From positions 124,001 through 188,000 of the forward strand of contig CAVUNV010000005.1 in NCBI GenBank assembly GCA_963742925.1: DNA of 64,000 nt, read 5' to 3'. The translations under genes and the position numbers were made by a program. The DNA comes from PALSA-612 sp963742925. GTDB lineage: Bacteria; Actinomycetota; Thermoleophilia; Gaiellales; Gaiellaceae. The notes below the pieces were generated by a model that had not been told where the DNA came from, searched no databases, and was given only the letters and a program-made list of their open reading frames with translations. Each line of letters starts with the position of its first letter. Position 1 is the first letter of the stretch. Shown in pieces: positions 25,135 through 33,081 of this stretch.

Positions 25135-25563
25135 ATGTCCGCTTCTCACGCCTCGCTGACCGACATCCCAGTCGCCGACGTCGCTCACACCGATGCGAAG
25201 TGGACGCCGGTCCGCAATCACTTCGGGATCACCGCGTTCGGTGTCAACGCCTACACGGCTCGGAATACCGGCGATCGCCTCATCGGCGAGCACGACCACG
25301 CGGATCCCACCGACGAGCAGCACCAGGAGTTGTACTTCGTCCACACAGGACACGCGCGTTTTCGGGTGGACGGTCAGGACGTTGACGCACCGGCAGGCAC
25401 CTTTGTGAGCGCCCTCGACGTGAAAACGATCCGGTCTGCCGTCGCGCTGTCGGCCAACACCGTCGTGCTCGTGATCGGCGCCGAGCCTGGCGCTCCGTAC
25501 GAGGTCACACCTGCCGAGCGCGCCGAGTTGGCTGCGGCAGGCTTGTCAGCGACTCCGGCCTGA
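25135..25563 (+). CDS. Cupin-domain protein
   Basis: A 142-residue cupin beginning MSASHASLTDIPVADVAHTD. The conserved strand-turn residues are HDHADPTDEQHQELYFVHTG (His-x-His, Glu) and DVDAPAGTFVSALD. A metal site is likely; a late His is not obvious. The leaderless ATG is preferred to the in-frame ATG at 25114 because of the TAAGAT box. No close functional assignment can be made. Confidence 0.78.
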   Translation: MSASHASLTDIPVADVAHTDAKWTPVRNHFGITAFGVNAYTARNTGDRLIGEHDHADPTDEQHQELYFVHTGHARFRVDGQDVDAPAGTFVSALDVKTIRSAVALSANTVVLVIGAEPGAPYEVTPAERAELAAAGLSATPA

Positions 25564-25819
25564 GACGCCTGGGTGAGAGAGTCTGCTCCTTGAGCAGCCT
25601 CCTTTGACGGACTCGGGAGGCGGGTCCGCGAATGTCACGGCCTGGGCCAGCCGCCCATCTATCCCCCGCCCCGTTTGACGGGTAGGAGAGCGTAAGGACG
25701 CGGCCCCGACATTGGGACGGGCTGCGGTTGAGTTATGACCCCGCGTTCGATCCGAACACCTGGCGACGTTAAGCGGGGTGTTGTGTCCGACCGGCGAGTG
25801 GTGACTCGAGCAGGATCTG

Positions 25820-27418
25820 TTAGAGGCCTGTTTGGGCTTTGATGCGGCCTGAGGCGACGGCGTCCTGGAGTGCCTTGTAGTCGCGTTCGTTCTGGTCGGC
25901 GTAGGTTTCGGCGAAGGTGGCGATTGCCTGGTCGAAGACATCGGATTTGCCGAGGTAGCTGGAGATCGCGACGCGGTCGCCTGAGCGGGCGTGGGCACGC
26001 GCGAGCGTCCAGCCGCACGCTCTTCCGTACGCGGCTGCGCCCGGTGGGATGGCTGCTTCGAAGGCGAACGAGCCTTTCCAGTCTTTGAGTTGGCGCACGT
26101 AGAAGTCCCGCGGTTGCCCGTCCAGGCCGGCGGCGACGTGCTGCCAGCCGAGGAAGATGTCGCTGGTCGCCTGCATCAGCCGCTGGCCGGCGACGACCCG
26201 CTGGCCGCAGTTGTTGTACGCGCTCTTGCCGACGAACTGCTCCAGCACCGACGGCTGGGCTTCCTTGACCTGCAGGAAGAGCGGGTCCTGATCGTCCGTG
26301 CCAAGGAACAGCAGGATCCAGGCGCGGGTGCCGACGCTCCCGACCCCGACCACTTTGCGGGCCATGTCGGCGTACCGGAACTCTTCGATCAGGTGACGAC
26401 GGTCGGTCTCGAGCGTCCGTCGGTAGCCGCGGATCAGCCCGCGGATCTCGGTCTCGAACGCGTCCCGCTCCGCCTCGGTGGGGATGAGCTCATCGATCGG
26501 GACGATCAGGGGCGGGTCGCTGATGATCCGGGGCTCGCCGTCGACGACGTGGGTCAGCTTTTCGAAGGCGTCCATGCTGTCCTTCGTGCGAACCTTCGCC
26601 AGGTCGGCTTTCTGCTTCTTCAACCGCTTCGGGTCGATGCCGGCAGTGAACTCCCGAAGCGCTCGCTCGACCGGCAGAGCCGTGTACCAGACCTCGAGGT
26701 TGCGCATGCCCGCGAACGCGGCCATCGCCTCCCGGTAGGCGCGCACCGTGTCGAGCGCGATCGTACGCCGTTCCTTGGCGGAGAAGCCGTTCTCGCGGCC
26801 GCCGATTGCGAAGCTCGCTGCCAGCCGCTTCACGTCCCACTCCCACGGGCCTGGCGCCGTCTCGTCGAAGTCGTTGATGTCGAAGACCAAATCTCGCTCC
26901 GGGGAGCCGAACATCCCGAAGTTCGACAGATGCGCGTCCCCGCACAGCTGGACCCGGAGCCCTGAGTTCGGTGTGTTCGCCAGATCCGCAGCCATGATCA
27001 GCGCCCCGCCACGGTAGAACGCAAACGGCGACACCAGCATCCGGCCGTAGCGGATCGGCACCAGCTCCGGAACCCGCGACACGGCTTGCTCCTCCAGCAA
27101 CGCGATCGGGTCGCGGCGCTTGGGAAACGCGATGTCACCCTGCGTCGAGCGCGGGATCTCCGCCCTCGCCGCCTTACCCCTCGCGGCCCGCTCGCCCGGC
27201 GTCAAGTGCGGCACCACCTTCGGCTTCGATGGCGGCTTACCGTCAGTTGGCGGAGACTCCTCTACAACGGGGCCGGACTCGACAGCGCCGGCAGCGACCG
27301 GCGCCTCGGCCGGTTCCGCGTCGGGACGACCTTCGCTGAGCTGCTCATACTCAGCCGGAGACTCAGAACCGGGAGACCCCGGATCGCGCCACTCGTTGCT
27401 CTCACCGTCGTCCATCAT
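25820..27418 (-). CDS. DUF2252 family protein
   Basis: A 532-residue protein of the DUF2252 family, whose members look like divergent kinases of the aminoglycoside-phosphotransferase/protein-kinase fold. Typical blocks are KRRDPIALLEEQAVSRVPEL, FAFYRGGALIMAADLANTPN, VQLCGDAHLSNFGMFGSPER (catalytic-loop-like HLSNFG), LVFDINDFDETAPGPWEWDV (the metal-loop-like aspartate) and GVGSVGTRAWILLFLG. It has an acidic, proline-rich N-terminal tail of about 80 residues. The ATG at 27418 is six bases from an AAAGGAG site. Function unknown; related genes often sit with stress-type membrane proteins, as here. Confidence 0.88.
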   Translation of the reverse strand: MMDDGESNEWRDPGSPGSESPAEYEQLSEGRPDAEPAEAPVAAGAVESGPVVEESPPTDGKPPSKPKVVPHLTPGERAARGKAARAEIPRSTQGDIAFPKRRDPIALLEEQAVSRVPELVPIRYGRMLVSPFAFYRGGALIMAADLANTPNSGLRVQLCGDAHLSNFGMFGSPERDLVFDINDFDETAPGPWEWDVKRLAASFAIGGRENGFSAKERRTIALDTVRAYREAMAAFAGMRNLEVWYTALPVERALREFTAGIDPKRLKKQKADLAKVRTKDSMDAFEKLTHVVDGEPRIISDPPLIVPIDELIPTEAERDAFETEIRGLIRGYRRTLETDRRHLIEEFRYADMARKVVGVGSVGTRAWILLFLGTDDQDPLFLQVKEAQPSVLEQFVGKSAYNNCGQRVVAGQRLMQATSDIFLGWQHVAAGLDGQPRDFYVRQLKDWKGSFAFEAAIPPGAAAYGRACGWTLARAHARSGDRVAISSYLGKSDVFDQAIATFAETYADQNERDYKALQDAVASGRIKAQTGL

Positions 27419-27509
27419 CTGTGCTCCTTTCCCGCGCCACCGCGTGGCGCCCTTACCGGGCTGCGTCGCGGGGCGTCCGGCGCGCAGCCAGGTCAATGTC
27501 GAACATCGG

Positions 27510-27749
27510 CTACAAGGTCGTGACCGCGATTTCCTTCGGGCGTGCGATCAGGTAGAAGAGCACGCCGAGCACCGGCAAGAAGATGATCAAGACCGTCCAC
27601 ATCGCCTTCGCCCAGCCGCTGTGATCCTGCCGGCGGAAGTTGTCGATGAACACGTTGATGACGACGAAGATCCAGATCACCCAGGCGAAGAAGATGATCA
27701 TCCACCAGACCACGTCCCAGAAACTCGGGTTGTTCGTGTAAGCGAGCAC
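27510..27749 (-). CDS. Small membrane protein, PLDc_N-like
   Basis: A 79-residue protein with two membrane spans (VVWWMIIFFAWVIWIFVVIN and MWTVLIIFLPVLGVLFYLIA). The arrangement W-x-x-P-x-L-G-x-x-x-Y and the RPKE tail are typical of the phospholipase D N-terminal membrane domain found alone in many actinobacteria. GTG start with a GAAGGGAG site upstream. A second, shorter protein of similar type is at 30595-30768. Confidence 0.78.
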   Translation of the reverse strand: MLAYTNNPSFWDVVWWMIIFFAWVIWIFVVINVFIDNFRRQDHSGWAKAMWTVLIIFLPVLGVLFYLIARPKEIAVTTL

Positions 27750-27850
27750 CTGCGCTCCCTTCGCTCGGCACCGGGATGGGCCCGGCCGCCCGTGTCTCCA
27801 ACATCACAAACCTACGACCCGGAGCCTGCTCAACGAGGGCTCGCGTCGGA

Positions 27851-27866
27851 TTTCACTTGGGTGAAC
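27851..27866. promoter_or_regulatory. Palindromic site, copy 1 (TTTCACTTGGGTGAAC)
   Basis: This is one base short of a perfect GTTCAC-N4-GTGAAC palindrome. Two perfect copies occur at 33066-33081 and 36103-36118. It lies 47 bases upstream of the YihY gene start at 27914, the right position for an operator or activator site. Confidence 0.5.
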
Positions 27867-27901
27867 ACGATCGGGGGCATCGCCCACGTGTTCCGAGGGT
27901 C

Positions 27902-27907
27902 TATCGT
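27902..27907 (+). promoter_or_regulatory. -10 box TATCGT of the YihY pair
   Basis: TATCGT is six bases upstream of the ATG at 27914, with no ribosome site between. It fits the leaderless pattern of this window. Confidence 0.4.
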
Positions 27908-27913
27908 TGCCGC

Positions 27914-28819
27914 ATGAGTGGGGCCGGGACAGCGGCGTCTCGTGGCCGGGTCGGGGCGGTACAGGGCTGGCTCAGTGGCCGGGGTGACACGCGTGTTGGC
28001 CGGCTGGCGATGTTGTGGTTTCGCCGCTATTTCGAGGCGAGTCGCAACTCCGGGTCGGCGGCGACGCTGTACTCGTTCCTCTCGGTGGTGCCGTTCGTCC
28101 TCGCCCTGATCGGCCTCACGCACGCGGCGGGCGGCGACACCAACAGCTTCGCCGAGCGGCTGATCGACCATCTGAAGCTCACCGACCCGACCGCCGGTCT
28201 CGTCAGGCAGACGTTCGGGGCCGCGTCCTCGAACGCCCTGGCCGCAACGCTCGCCGGCGTTGTCGGCTTCCTGATCTGGGGCCTTGGCCTGGGGCAGATC
28301 TACCAGGACGTGTACGCCCGCGCCTGGGGGATCAAGAGAAGTGCATCGGCAGCCGACCAGGGGCTGTTCGCCATCTTCTTCTTCGTCTTCAGCGGGGCCG
28401 TCGCCGTTGCGGTCGTCTCCGTGGCGCAACTCCGCGATACGGGTTGGTACGTGCTCGTGCCTGTCTGGCTCGTCGCCTCGACGGTGTTCTGGCTCTGGAC
28501 GCCCCGCTTCCTGCTGCACCGTCAGATCGGGCTCCGCGCGCTCCTGCCCGGTGCGCTGCTCGCCTCGGTCGTGGTCGGCGGGGCATGCGCTTGTGCGCCG
28601 CTGTTCCTCGGCGGCTGGCTGAACAGCGACGGGAAGTACTTCGGCTCCTTCGGCGTCACGATCGCCCTGCTCGGCTGGGGCTTCGTCCTGATCACGATCT
28701 CGGTCGCCTGCGCCGTCTTCTCCCCGGCCTGGGCGGACTGGCGGCAGACCGAGACACAGCGCCACGAAGAGCCCTCTCCGGATCCGAACCGCGGCGATGT
28801 CCACTCCGGGCCGAGATAA
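27914..28819 (+). CDS. YihY/virulence factor BrkB family membrane protein
   Basis: A 301-residue inner-membrane protein with about six spans. It starts MSGAGTAASRGRVGAVQGWL and has the family block SGSAATLYSFLSVVPFVLAL and a GLGLGQIYQDVYARAWGI motif, which corresponds to the conserved polar stretch of YihY. Wrongly called ribonuclease BN in old annotations; real function unknown, perhaps envelope transport. The last 23 bases overlap the next gene, which encodes a second, diverged member, so the two probably form a heteromer. Confidence 0.85.
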   Translation: MSGAGTAASRGRVGAVQGWLSGRGDTRVGRLAMLWFRRYFEASRNSGSAATLYSFLSVVPFVLALIGLTHAAGGDTNSFAERLIDHLKLTDPTAGLVRQTFGAASSNALAATLAGVVGFLIWGLGLGQIYQDVYARAWGIKRSASAADQGLFAIFFFVFSGAVAVAVVSVAQLRDTGWYVLVPVWLVASTVFWLWTPRFLLHRQIGLRALLPGALLASVVVGGACACAPLFLGGWLNSDGKYFGSFGVTIALLGWGFVLITISVACAVFSPAWADWRQTETQRHEEPSPDPNRGDVHSGPR

Positions 28820-29741
28820 CGAGCCCGAGCCGATCGAGCTGCCGCCTCCCAGGCGGACGCTGCTCCAGCGCCTGGCGCTCTGGGTTCAGCACGCGCACGC
28901 ACTCAAAGGCTGGGTCAAGGAGGCCCGTGGTCGCTCGGCGGCGCTCGACGCCACCTTCGAGACGATCGAGCGGGACTCCCACATCGGCGGCGGCATGCTC
29001 GCCGGCGCGCTCGCCTACCGGTTGTTCCTGTTCGCCTTGCCGCTCGCGCTCTTCGTCGTCTCCGGCCTCGGGCTGCTGGCAAGCGCGATCGGGTTCGAGC
29101 CGAAGCTGATCACGAACTCGGTCGGCCTGGCCGGGGTCGTCACCAAACAGGTCGCGAGCACCGCCAAGGGCCACTCGAGCTGGTGGGTCGCGCTCGGATC
29201 GTTCTTCCTGCTCGTCTACGTGACGAGAGTCCTGCTCCGGGCGGTCGCGATCGCCCACTCTCTGGCCTGGGAGCGCGAAGCGGCCTCGGTCAAGGTGCAT
29301 CGCCGCTCACTCGCGGTCTTCGGCGCAGCGCTCGCCGGCCAACTCTTCCTCGTCGCCGGCGTCGGCGCCGCCAACCACCAGACCGTGTTCGGCGGAATCG
29401 TCACACTCGCCCTCTTGGTCTTCGTCCTTGCAGGACTCTGGCTGATCGTCTCACTCCAGCTGCCCCACTCCCACGCCCACTGGACCGACCTGATCCCCGG
29501 ATCGCTGCTCTACGCGGTCGGCCTCATCGGCGTGCTGCTCTTCAACATCCTCATCCTCGGCCGCCTGATCCAGGAGAAGACCAGCACCTACGGCGCGCTC
29601 GGGACCGCAGCAACCCTCCTACTTGCCTTCTTCCTGTTCGGACGCGTGATCGTGGGAGCCGCCGTCCTCAACGCCACCCTCTACGAACGCCACTCCCGCT
29701 CCACCCAGCGGACACCTCCACCCATCCGGCAGGCTATGTAG
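28797..29741 (+). CDS. YihY/BrkB family membrane protein, second copy
   Basis: A 314-residue paralogue of the preceding protein, with an N-terminal cytoplasmic helix (TLLQRLALWVQHAHALKGWV) and six spans. The family block is GGGMLAGALAYRLFLFALPL; STYGALGTAATLLLAFFLFG near the end corresponds to the last spans. It starts inside the upstream gene (23-base overlap), so translation is coupled. Confidence 0.85.
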   Translation: MSTPGRDNEPEPIELPPPRRTLLQRLALWVQHAHALKGWVKEARGRSAALDATFETIERDSHIGGGMLAGALAYRLFLFALPLALFVVSGLGLLASAIGFEPKLITNSVGLAGVVTKQVASTAKGHSSWWVALGSFFLLVYVTRVLLRAVAIAHSLAWEREAASVKVHRRSLAVFGAALAGQLFLVAGVGAANHQTVFGGIVTLALLVFVLAGLWLIVSLQLPHSHAHWTDLIPGSLLYAVGLIGVLLFNILILGRLIQEKTSTYGALGTAATLLLAFFLFGRVIVGAAVLNATLYERHSRSTQRTPPPIRQAM

Positions 29742-29781
29742 GTGGTGGGCTTGGCTTGGTCGGCATCGGAAAAGGTTCGCT

Positions 29782-30413
29782 GTGGGTGACCGCTGGAGCA
29801 CCGGCCGGACCGAGGCGTTCAGTGACGGCGTGTTCGCGATCGCGATCACGCTGCTCATTCTCGAAGTAGCTGTCCCCGAGGCAGCGTTCGACAACCTGTG
29901 GCGCGGCATCGCTCATCAGTGGCCCTCCTATCTGGCGTATGCGACGAGCTTCCTCACGATCGGCGGGATCTGGATGGCCCACCACGCCATCTTCCGGCGC
30001 CTGCAATACGCGAACCAGCAGGTCATGGTCGATCAACCTGCTGCTGCTGATGGCGGTCGCGTTCCTGCCCTTCCCGACCAGGCTCGTGGCCGAGGCGATC
30101 CACGACAACAGCGCCGAGCGCGCCGCAGCCATCTTCTACGGCGTGTGGCTGCTCGTTATCCAGCTTCTGCTCGGCGCTCTCTGGGGCTCGATCGCACGCG
30201 ACCGCGACCTGCTCAAGCCGGAGGTGAGCGAGAAGGAGGTCAACGCGATCCTGATCGCGACGACGCCGAACCTCGGCTTCTACATCGGCGTGATCGTGCT
30301 CGCGATCTTCGCGCCCGAAGGTGGCCGCGTTCGGCTACCTGCTGATCGCTATCGTCGCCCTCGTGCGAGCCCGTGGCGACCAGACACCACCACCCACGAC
30401 ATCGTCTGCGTAA
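29782..30413 (+). CDS. TMEM175-like potassium channel protein (two frameshifts)
   Basis: A DUF1211/TMEM175 family protein of about 210 residues with six membrane spans. The hallmark RxxxFSDGVFAIAIT is present as RTEAFSDGVFAIAITLLILE. The frame breaks near 30030 (NQQVMV continues as INLLLLMAVAFLPFPTRL) and near 30318 (continuing as PKVAAFGYLLIAIVALVR). Each needs a one-base correction, and the joined protein reads to TAA at 30411. Bacterial members form tetrameric, leak-type potassium channels. Part of the gene exists as a decayed second copy at 32066-32190. Confidence 0.78.
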
Positions 30414-30594
30414 CACTGCACGGGTCGCCCAGTCCGGATAGCTCAGGGCCTATCTCGGCTTCGATACGGCCGGACACCACTGCGGCAAGAATCGGTCGGG
30501 GCGTCTGTGCGACGATCTGCCTCCATGTTTTCGAGCGAGAAGGCCGAGCTGATGCTCGGCCCTCACTCGAGTGCTTTAGGGCTCTTCGTGAGAC

Positions 30595-30768
30595 CTAGGC
30601 TGGCGCCACCGTCCCCGGTGGCCTCATGAACGCGCCGAAGATCCAGAGAATCGGGAAGAAGATCCCGAAGAAGAACATCCACCCGTGACCGTTCCTGAGC
30701 GTCATGAAACCGAGGGTGAACGCGAGAATCAGGTAGAACAAGATGCCGATTCCGATTCCCCACCACAT
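30595..30768 (-). CDS. Small two-span membrane protein
   Basis: A 57-residue protein beginning MWWGIGIGILFYLILAFTLG and then HGWMFFFGIFFPILWIFGAF. It has two spans and a short PPGTVAPA tail. A strong GGGAGGT ribosome site precedes the ATG at 30768. It is similar in design to the 79-residue protein at 27510. The 180 bases between it and the TMEM175-like gene hold no supported gene. Confidence 0.7.
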   Translation of the reverse strand: MWWGIGIGILFYLILAFTLGFMTLRNGHGWMFFFGIFFPILWIFGAFMRPPGTVAPA

Positions 30769-30908
30769 GGTTACCTCCCATCGTGTTTGCCACGGCGCAT
30801 CTTTGTAGCCCCGGCTCGACGTTCCATCAGGGCGCCCCCGGATCCCGGTGCTGAGAACTACCGACGGGACACCGAGTTCCCGCATGAGGTGAGTGTCGAC
30901 GGACCTTT

Positions 30909-30949
30909 GGAGCCGCCACTCTCGCCGCTGCTGGGGAAAAGGCGGCTCC
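30909..30949. terminator. Hairpin shared with 37938-37978
   Basis: GGAGCCGCC (30909-30917) pairs with GGCGGCTCC (30941-30949) across a 23-base loop. Its loop, read on the minus strand, is largely identical to the loop of the hairpin at 37938-37978, and the adjoining gene tails also match. It stands just downstream of the tail at 30958 and probably ended transcription of the lost gene. Confidence 0.5.
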
Positions 30950-30957
30950 ACCTGGGT

Positions 30958-31080
30958 CTAGGCTTGTTCCTCAGACTCGGCTTCAGCTTCGAGGTCGATT
31001 TCGCGCGGGCGGTCCGGACCGGCTCTTGGACCAGTTGCGGTGGTCAGGTCACCTTCCGTAGTGGCCCGCGACACGTCTTC
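30958..31080 (-). pseudogene. 3-prime remnant related to the gene at 37597
   Basis: Minus-strand reading ends REIDLEAEAESEEQA before TAG, closely matching EIDLEVAELEAESEEQA at the end of the 37597-37929 protein. The following hairpin matches as well. Upstream of this tail the resemblance is lost. Either it is the end of a diverged duplicate, or the C-terminus of the 31088-31546 protein after a frame break. Confidence 0.4.
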
Positions 31081-31087
31081 AGATGCG

Positions 31088-31546
31088 CTACCGCGCGCGT
31101 CGCCGCTCGCGCCTGCGCATGCCGCACACCGAGACGGGCGAGAGCGGCCGCCCGAACGGGTCGATGAACAGCGTGACCGGTCCCGTGTGTGCCGGGACCG
31201 TTCCCTCGAGCACGTTGATGGAGTAGGAGAGATCGCCGTCGCCGCTGAGGTTCGGCGCCGTGAGCACGACCACCGCATCATCGGGGACATTGGCGCCGGG
31301 CTCGAGGAACGAGAGCACCGCGTTCGGCGGGTCGGTCTCGAAGCTGTTGTCGCCGATCGCCCACAGATCGACGAAATCGGCGGTCTTCATGTGCCCGACG
31401 ACCCGCTGGGGCCGGTCTGAGAAGTAGAGCGTCGAGGGCGTGATCCCGCGCAACGTAAGGGTACCGCCTTCGCTGTCGATGCCCTGCGCGGTCTGCACGA
31501 ACATCGACTCCTCAGTCTCGAGTTGTTCGGCCAATATCTCAGTCAT
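31088..31546 (-). CDS. Hypothetical protein, 152 residues
   Basis: Starts MTEILAEQLETEESMFVQTA seven bases after an AGGAGG site. The body reads as a beta-rich soluble domain (GGTLTLRGITPSTLYFSDRP, NAVLSFLEPGANVPDDAVVV, VLEGTVPAHTGPVTLFIDPF). Short hydrophobic strands alternate with charged turns, and there is no signal peptide or membrane span. No family is recognised with confidence. The last dozen residues are almost all arginine, so a frame break into the tail at 30958 is possible. Confidence 0.6.
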   Translation of the reverse strand: MTEILAEQLETEESMFVQTAQGIDSEGGTLTLRGITPSTLYFSDRPQRVVGHMKTADFVDLWAIGDNSFETDPPNAVLSFLEPGANVPDDAVVVLTAPNLSGDGDLSYSINVLEGTVPAHTGPVTLFIDPFGRPLSPVSVCGMRRRERRRAR

Positions 31547-31729
31547 CGTTCAACCTCCTGATCGCCGCCCCGCACCCTCGGAGCGATGGCAAGGCGACAA
31601 GTATCCGACGGTCGCCTTTGACGATGCGTCGGGAAATGCCCGGAGGGGGCTGCGGACTTCCCACACCGCTAATGGGGACGCCGCCTTTGCTCGCGTTCCT
31701 CTTGCCTGGATGTACCACAGCGAGCACCG

Positions 31730-32046
31730 AAAGCACACGATCAAGCCGATCCTTGACCGTTAACTGGTAGACGCCTCGGCTGATCCGCCGAAAGCGAGGT
31801 GCATCCCGCCGGAGTACGCGGCGAGTGTTCCCTTGACCGACGACCACGGCAGCGGCCGACCGGCGAGACGCACGGCCGCCGCATGAATCTCGCGCGCACG
31901 CATCGGCCGTTTGCCTCCTCCAGCACTTGCGTAACCGTCTCGAGCAGAGAACTCAGTTTGCACAGGCTGAGCGAGGAAGTATCCGGATTCGCCGCCGCCT
32001 TTGCCACCAGCCGATCGCGGAGCTCCGCGAGGCAGGCGAGCTCAAC
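31730..32046 (-). pseudogene. Broken winged-helix (HARE-HTH-like) protein gene
   Basis: Three minus-strand frames in series give one recognisable protein: LAELRDRLVAKAAANPDTSS and LSSLLETVTQVLEEANG, then MRAREIHAAAVRLAGRPLPW with SSVKGTLAAYSGG, then APRFRRISRGVYQLTVKDRL. The middle is a classic small winged helix of the HARE-HTH type. At least two frame changes are needed, so no intact product is encoded. Confidence 0.5.
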
Positions 32047-32065
32047 CCGACTTGAGGGTTCGAAC

Positions 32066-32190
32066 GTCTACGGAGCCTCGCTGCTCGTTATCCAGCTTGT
32101 GCTCGGCGCCCCGGAGGCGAGATCGCACGCGACCGCGGCCTGCTGAAGCCAGAGGTACGCGCAAGAGTCGCCAAGTCCGGATTGCTCGGC
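32066..32190 (+). pseudogene. Decayed copy of part of the TMEM175-like gene
   Basis: About 90 bases (32066-32156) match 30133-30228 inside the TMEM175-like gene (shared CTGCTCGTTATCCAGCTT and ATCGCACGCGACCGCG blocks). The next bases (32165-32190) match sequence just after that gene (30424-30450), so an internal 200-base segment is missing. It is out of frame and noncoding. Confidence 0.55.
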
Positions 32191-32706
32191 TCAGCTCTTG
32201 CCGAGCCCGCGGACCATCGACTCGAGGCGGTCGAGGCGCTGGACGAGATCGTCGAAGCGGGCGTCGACCCGTGCCTCCTCCGTCTCCTCGTCTGCTTGCT
32301 CGGCGGCGGCACGCTCGCTCTGGGCGCGGGCGACAAAGGTCGAGGTGATCGCGGCGGTGACGATCGCCAGGAAGGCGATTCCCTCGAGCATCACGAACGC
32401 GCCCACGAGCCGACCGGCGACGTCTTTCGGCGTCACGTCGCCGTAGCCGACCGTCGTCACCGTCTGCAGCGACCACCACATTCCGACCCAGACGTTCGAG
32501 TACTCGTGGTGGTCGAGCACCCTGATCAGGATCCCGCCGCCGACGACGACGATCGTCGTGGCCACGACGATCACGCTCGCGGCGAGGCGAACCGAGGGCG
32601 GCTCGCGCAGGAATCTCGACAGGCGCCGCTCGATCAGGTTCGGGCGCGGCACGGCACGAACCTTCCGGCCGGCATCGGCGACCCGTTGGCGCCGCGGAGC
32701 CGTCAC
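32191..32706 (-). CDS. Two-span potassium channel protein
   Basis: A 171-residue ion channel subunit. The selectivity filter is plain: MWWSLQTVTTVGYGDVTPKD (TTVGYGD). It has one span before (RLAASVIVVATTIVVVGGGI) and one after the pore (GRLVGAFVMLEGIAFLAIVT). The last 45 residues form an acidic coiled coil (RAAAEQADEETEEARVDARF). No RCK domain is attached. Start GTG at 32706 with a GGGGAG site about nine bases upstream. Probable homotetramer in the membrane. Confidence 0.9.
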   Translation of the reverse strand: MTAPRRQRVADAGRKVRAVPRPNLIERRLSRFLREPPSVRLAASVIVVATTIVVVGGGILIRVLDHHEYSNVWVGMWWSLQTVTTVGYGDVTPKDVAGRLVGAFVMLEGIAFLAIVTAAITSTFVARAQSERAAAEQADEETEEARVDARFDDLVQRLDRLESMVRGLGKS

Positions 32707-32797
32707 CCGATCATCTCCCCGGCACTACTCCTTCGCGTTTGTTCCGATGCGCCGTCAACGTTTCGCCGGGATCGCACACACAGTGTCTCGCCGCGTT

Positions 32798-33016
32798 TCA
32801 GCGTCGGGCGGCGTTGTCGATTGCGGTCAGATCGAGCAGTGTGAGTCCGAGATCGGTGATGCGCTGGAGGACGCCCTGGAGCTCGGCCTGGTCGCGGATG
32901 GTTCCGGTCAGGGTCGTGGTGCCGTCGCCGCGCGTGAGGTTCATGCTCTCGAAGGCGAGCTGCATGCGGTCGCTCAGCTCGCCTTCGACCACGAGCCGGT
33001 ACTCGCGACTGCCCAT
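32798..33016 (-). CDS. Conserved-looking small protein, 72 residues
   Basis: Begins MGSREYRLVVEGELSDRMQL, with TTTLTGTIRDQAELQGVLQR in the middle and DLGLTLLDLTAI near the end. The pattern suggests a small alpha/beta sandwich in which strand TTTLTGTIRDQ leads into a helix, resembling ACT-like or BON-like folds. No family is assigned. It lies 49 bases downstream of a GTTCAC-N4-GTGAAC palindrome that overlaps the end of the LuxR-type gene. Confidence 0.6.
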   Translation of the reverse strand: MGSREYRLVVEGELSDRMQLAFESMNLTRGDGTTTLTGTIRDQAELQGVLQRITDLGLTLLDLTAIDNAARR

Positions 33017-33065
33017 TCACACAGCCTGGCACGCCGTCTCCGGTGTTTACGTGGTGAGGTGCGCC

Positions 33066-33081
33066 GTTCACTTGGGTGAAC
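33066..33081. promoter_or_regulatory. Palindromic site, copy 2 (GTTCACTTGGGTGAAC)
   Basis: A perfect GTTCAC-TTGG-GTGAAC palindrome covering the stop codon of the LuxR-type gene and placed 50 bases upstream of the 72-residue gene start. Copies 1 and 3 are at 27851 and 36103. Confidence 0.55.

Noticed and set aside
25564..25819. Search for a gene or RNA between the second cupin and DUF2252
   Set aside because: About 255 bases with no ribosome site, no hairpin of note and no open frame with family likeness.
30414..30594. A small plus-strand frame starting near 30525
   Set aside because: No ribosome site, no recognisable sequence, and part of the region matches the decayed duplicate at 32165-32190, so it is probably noncoding.
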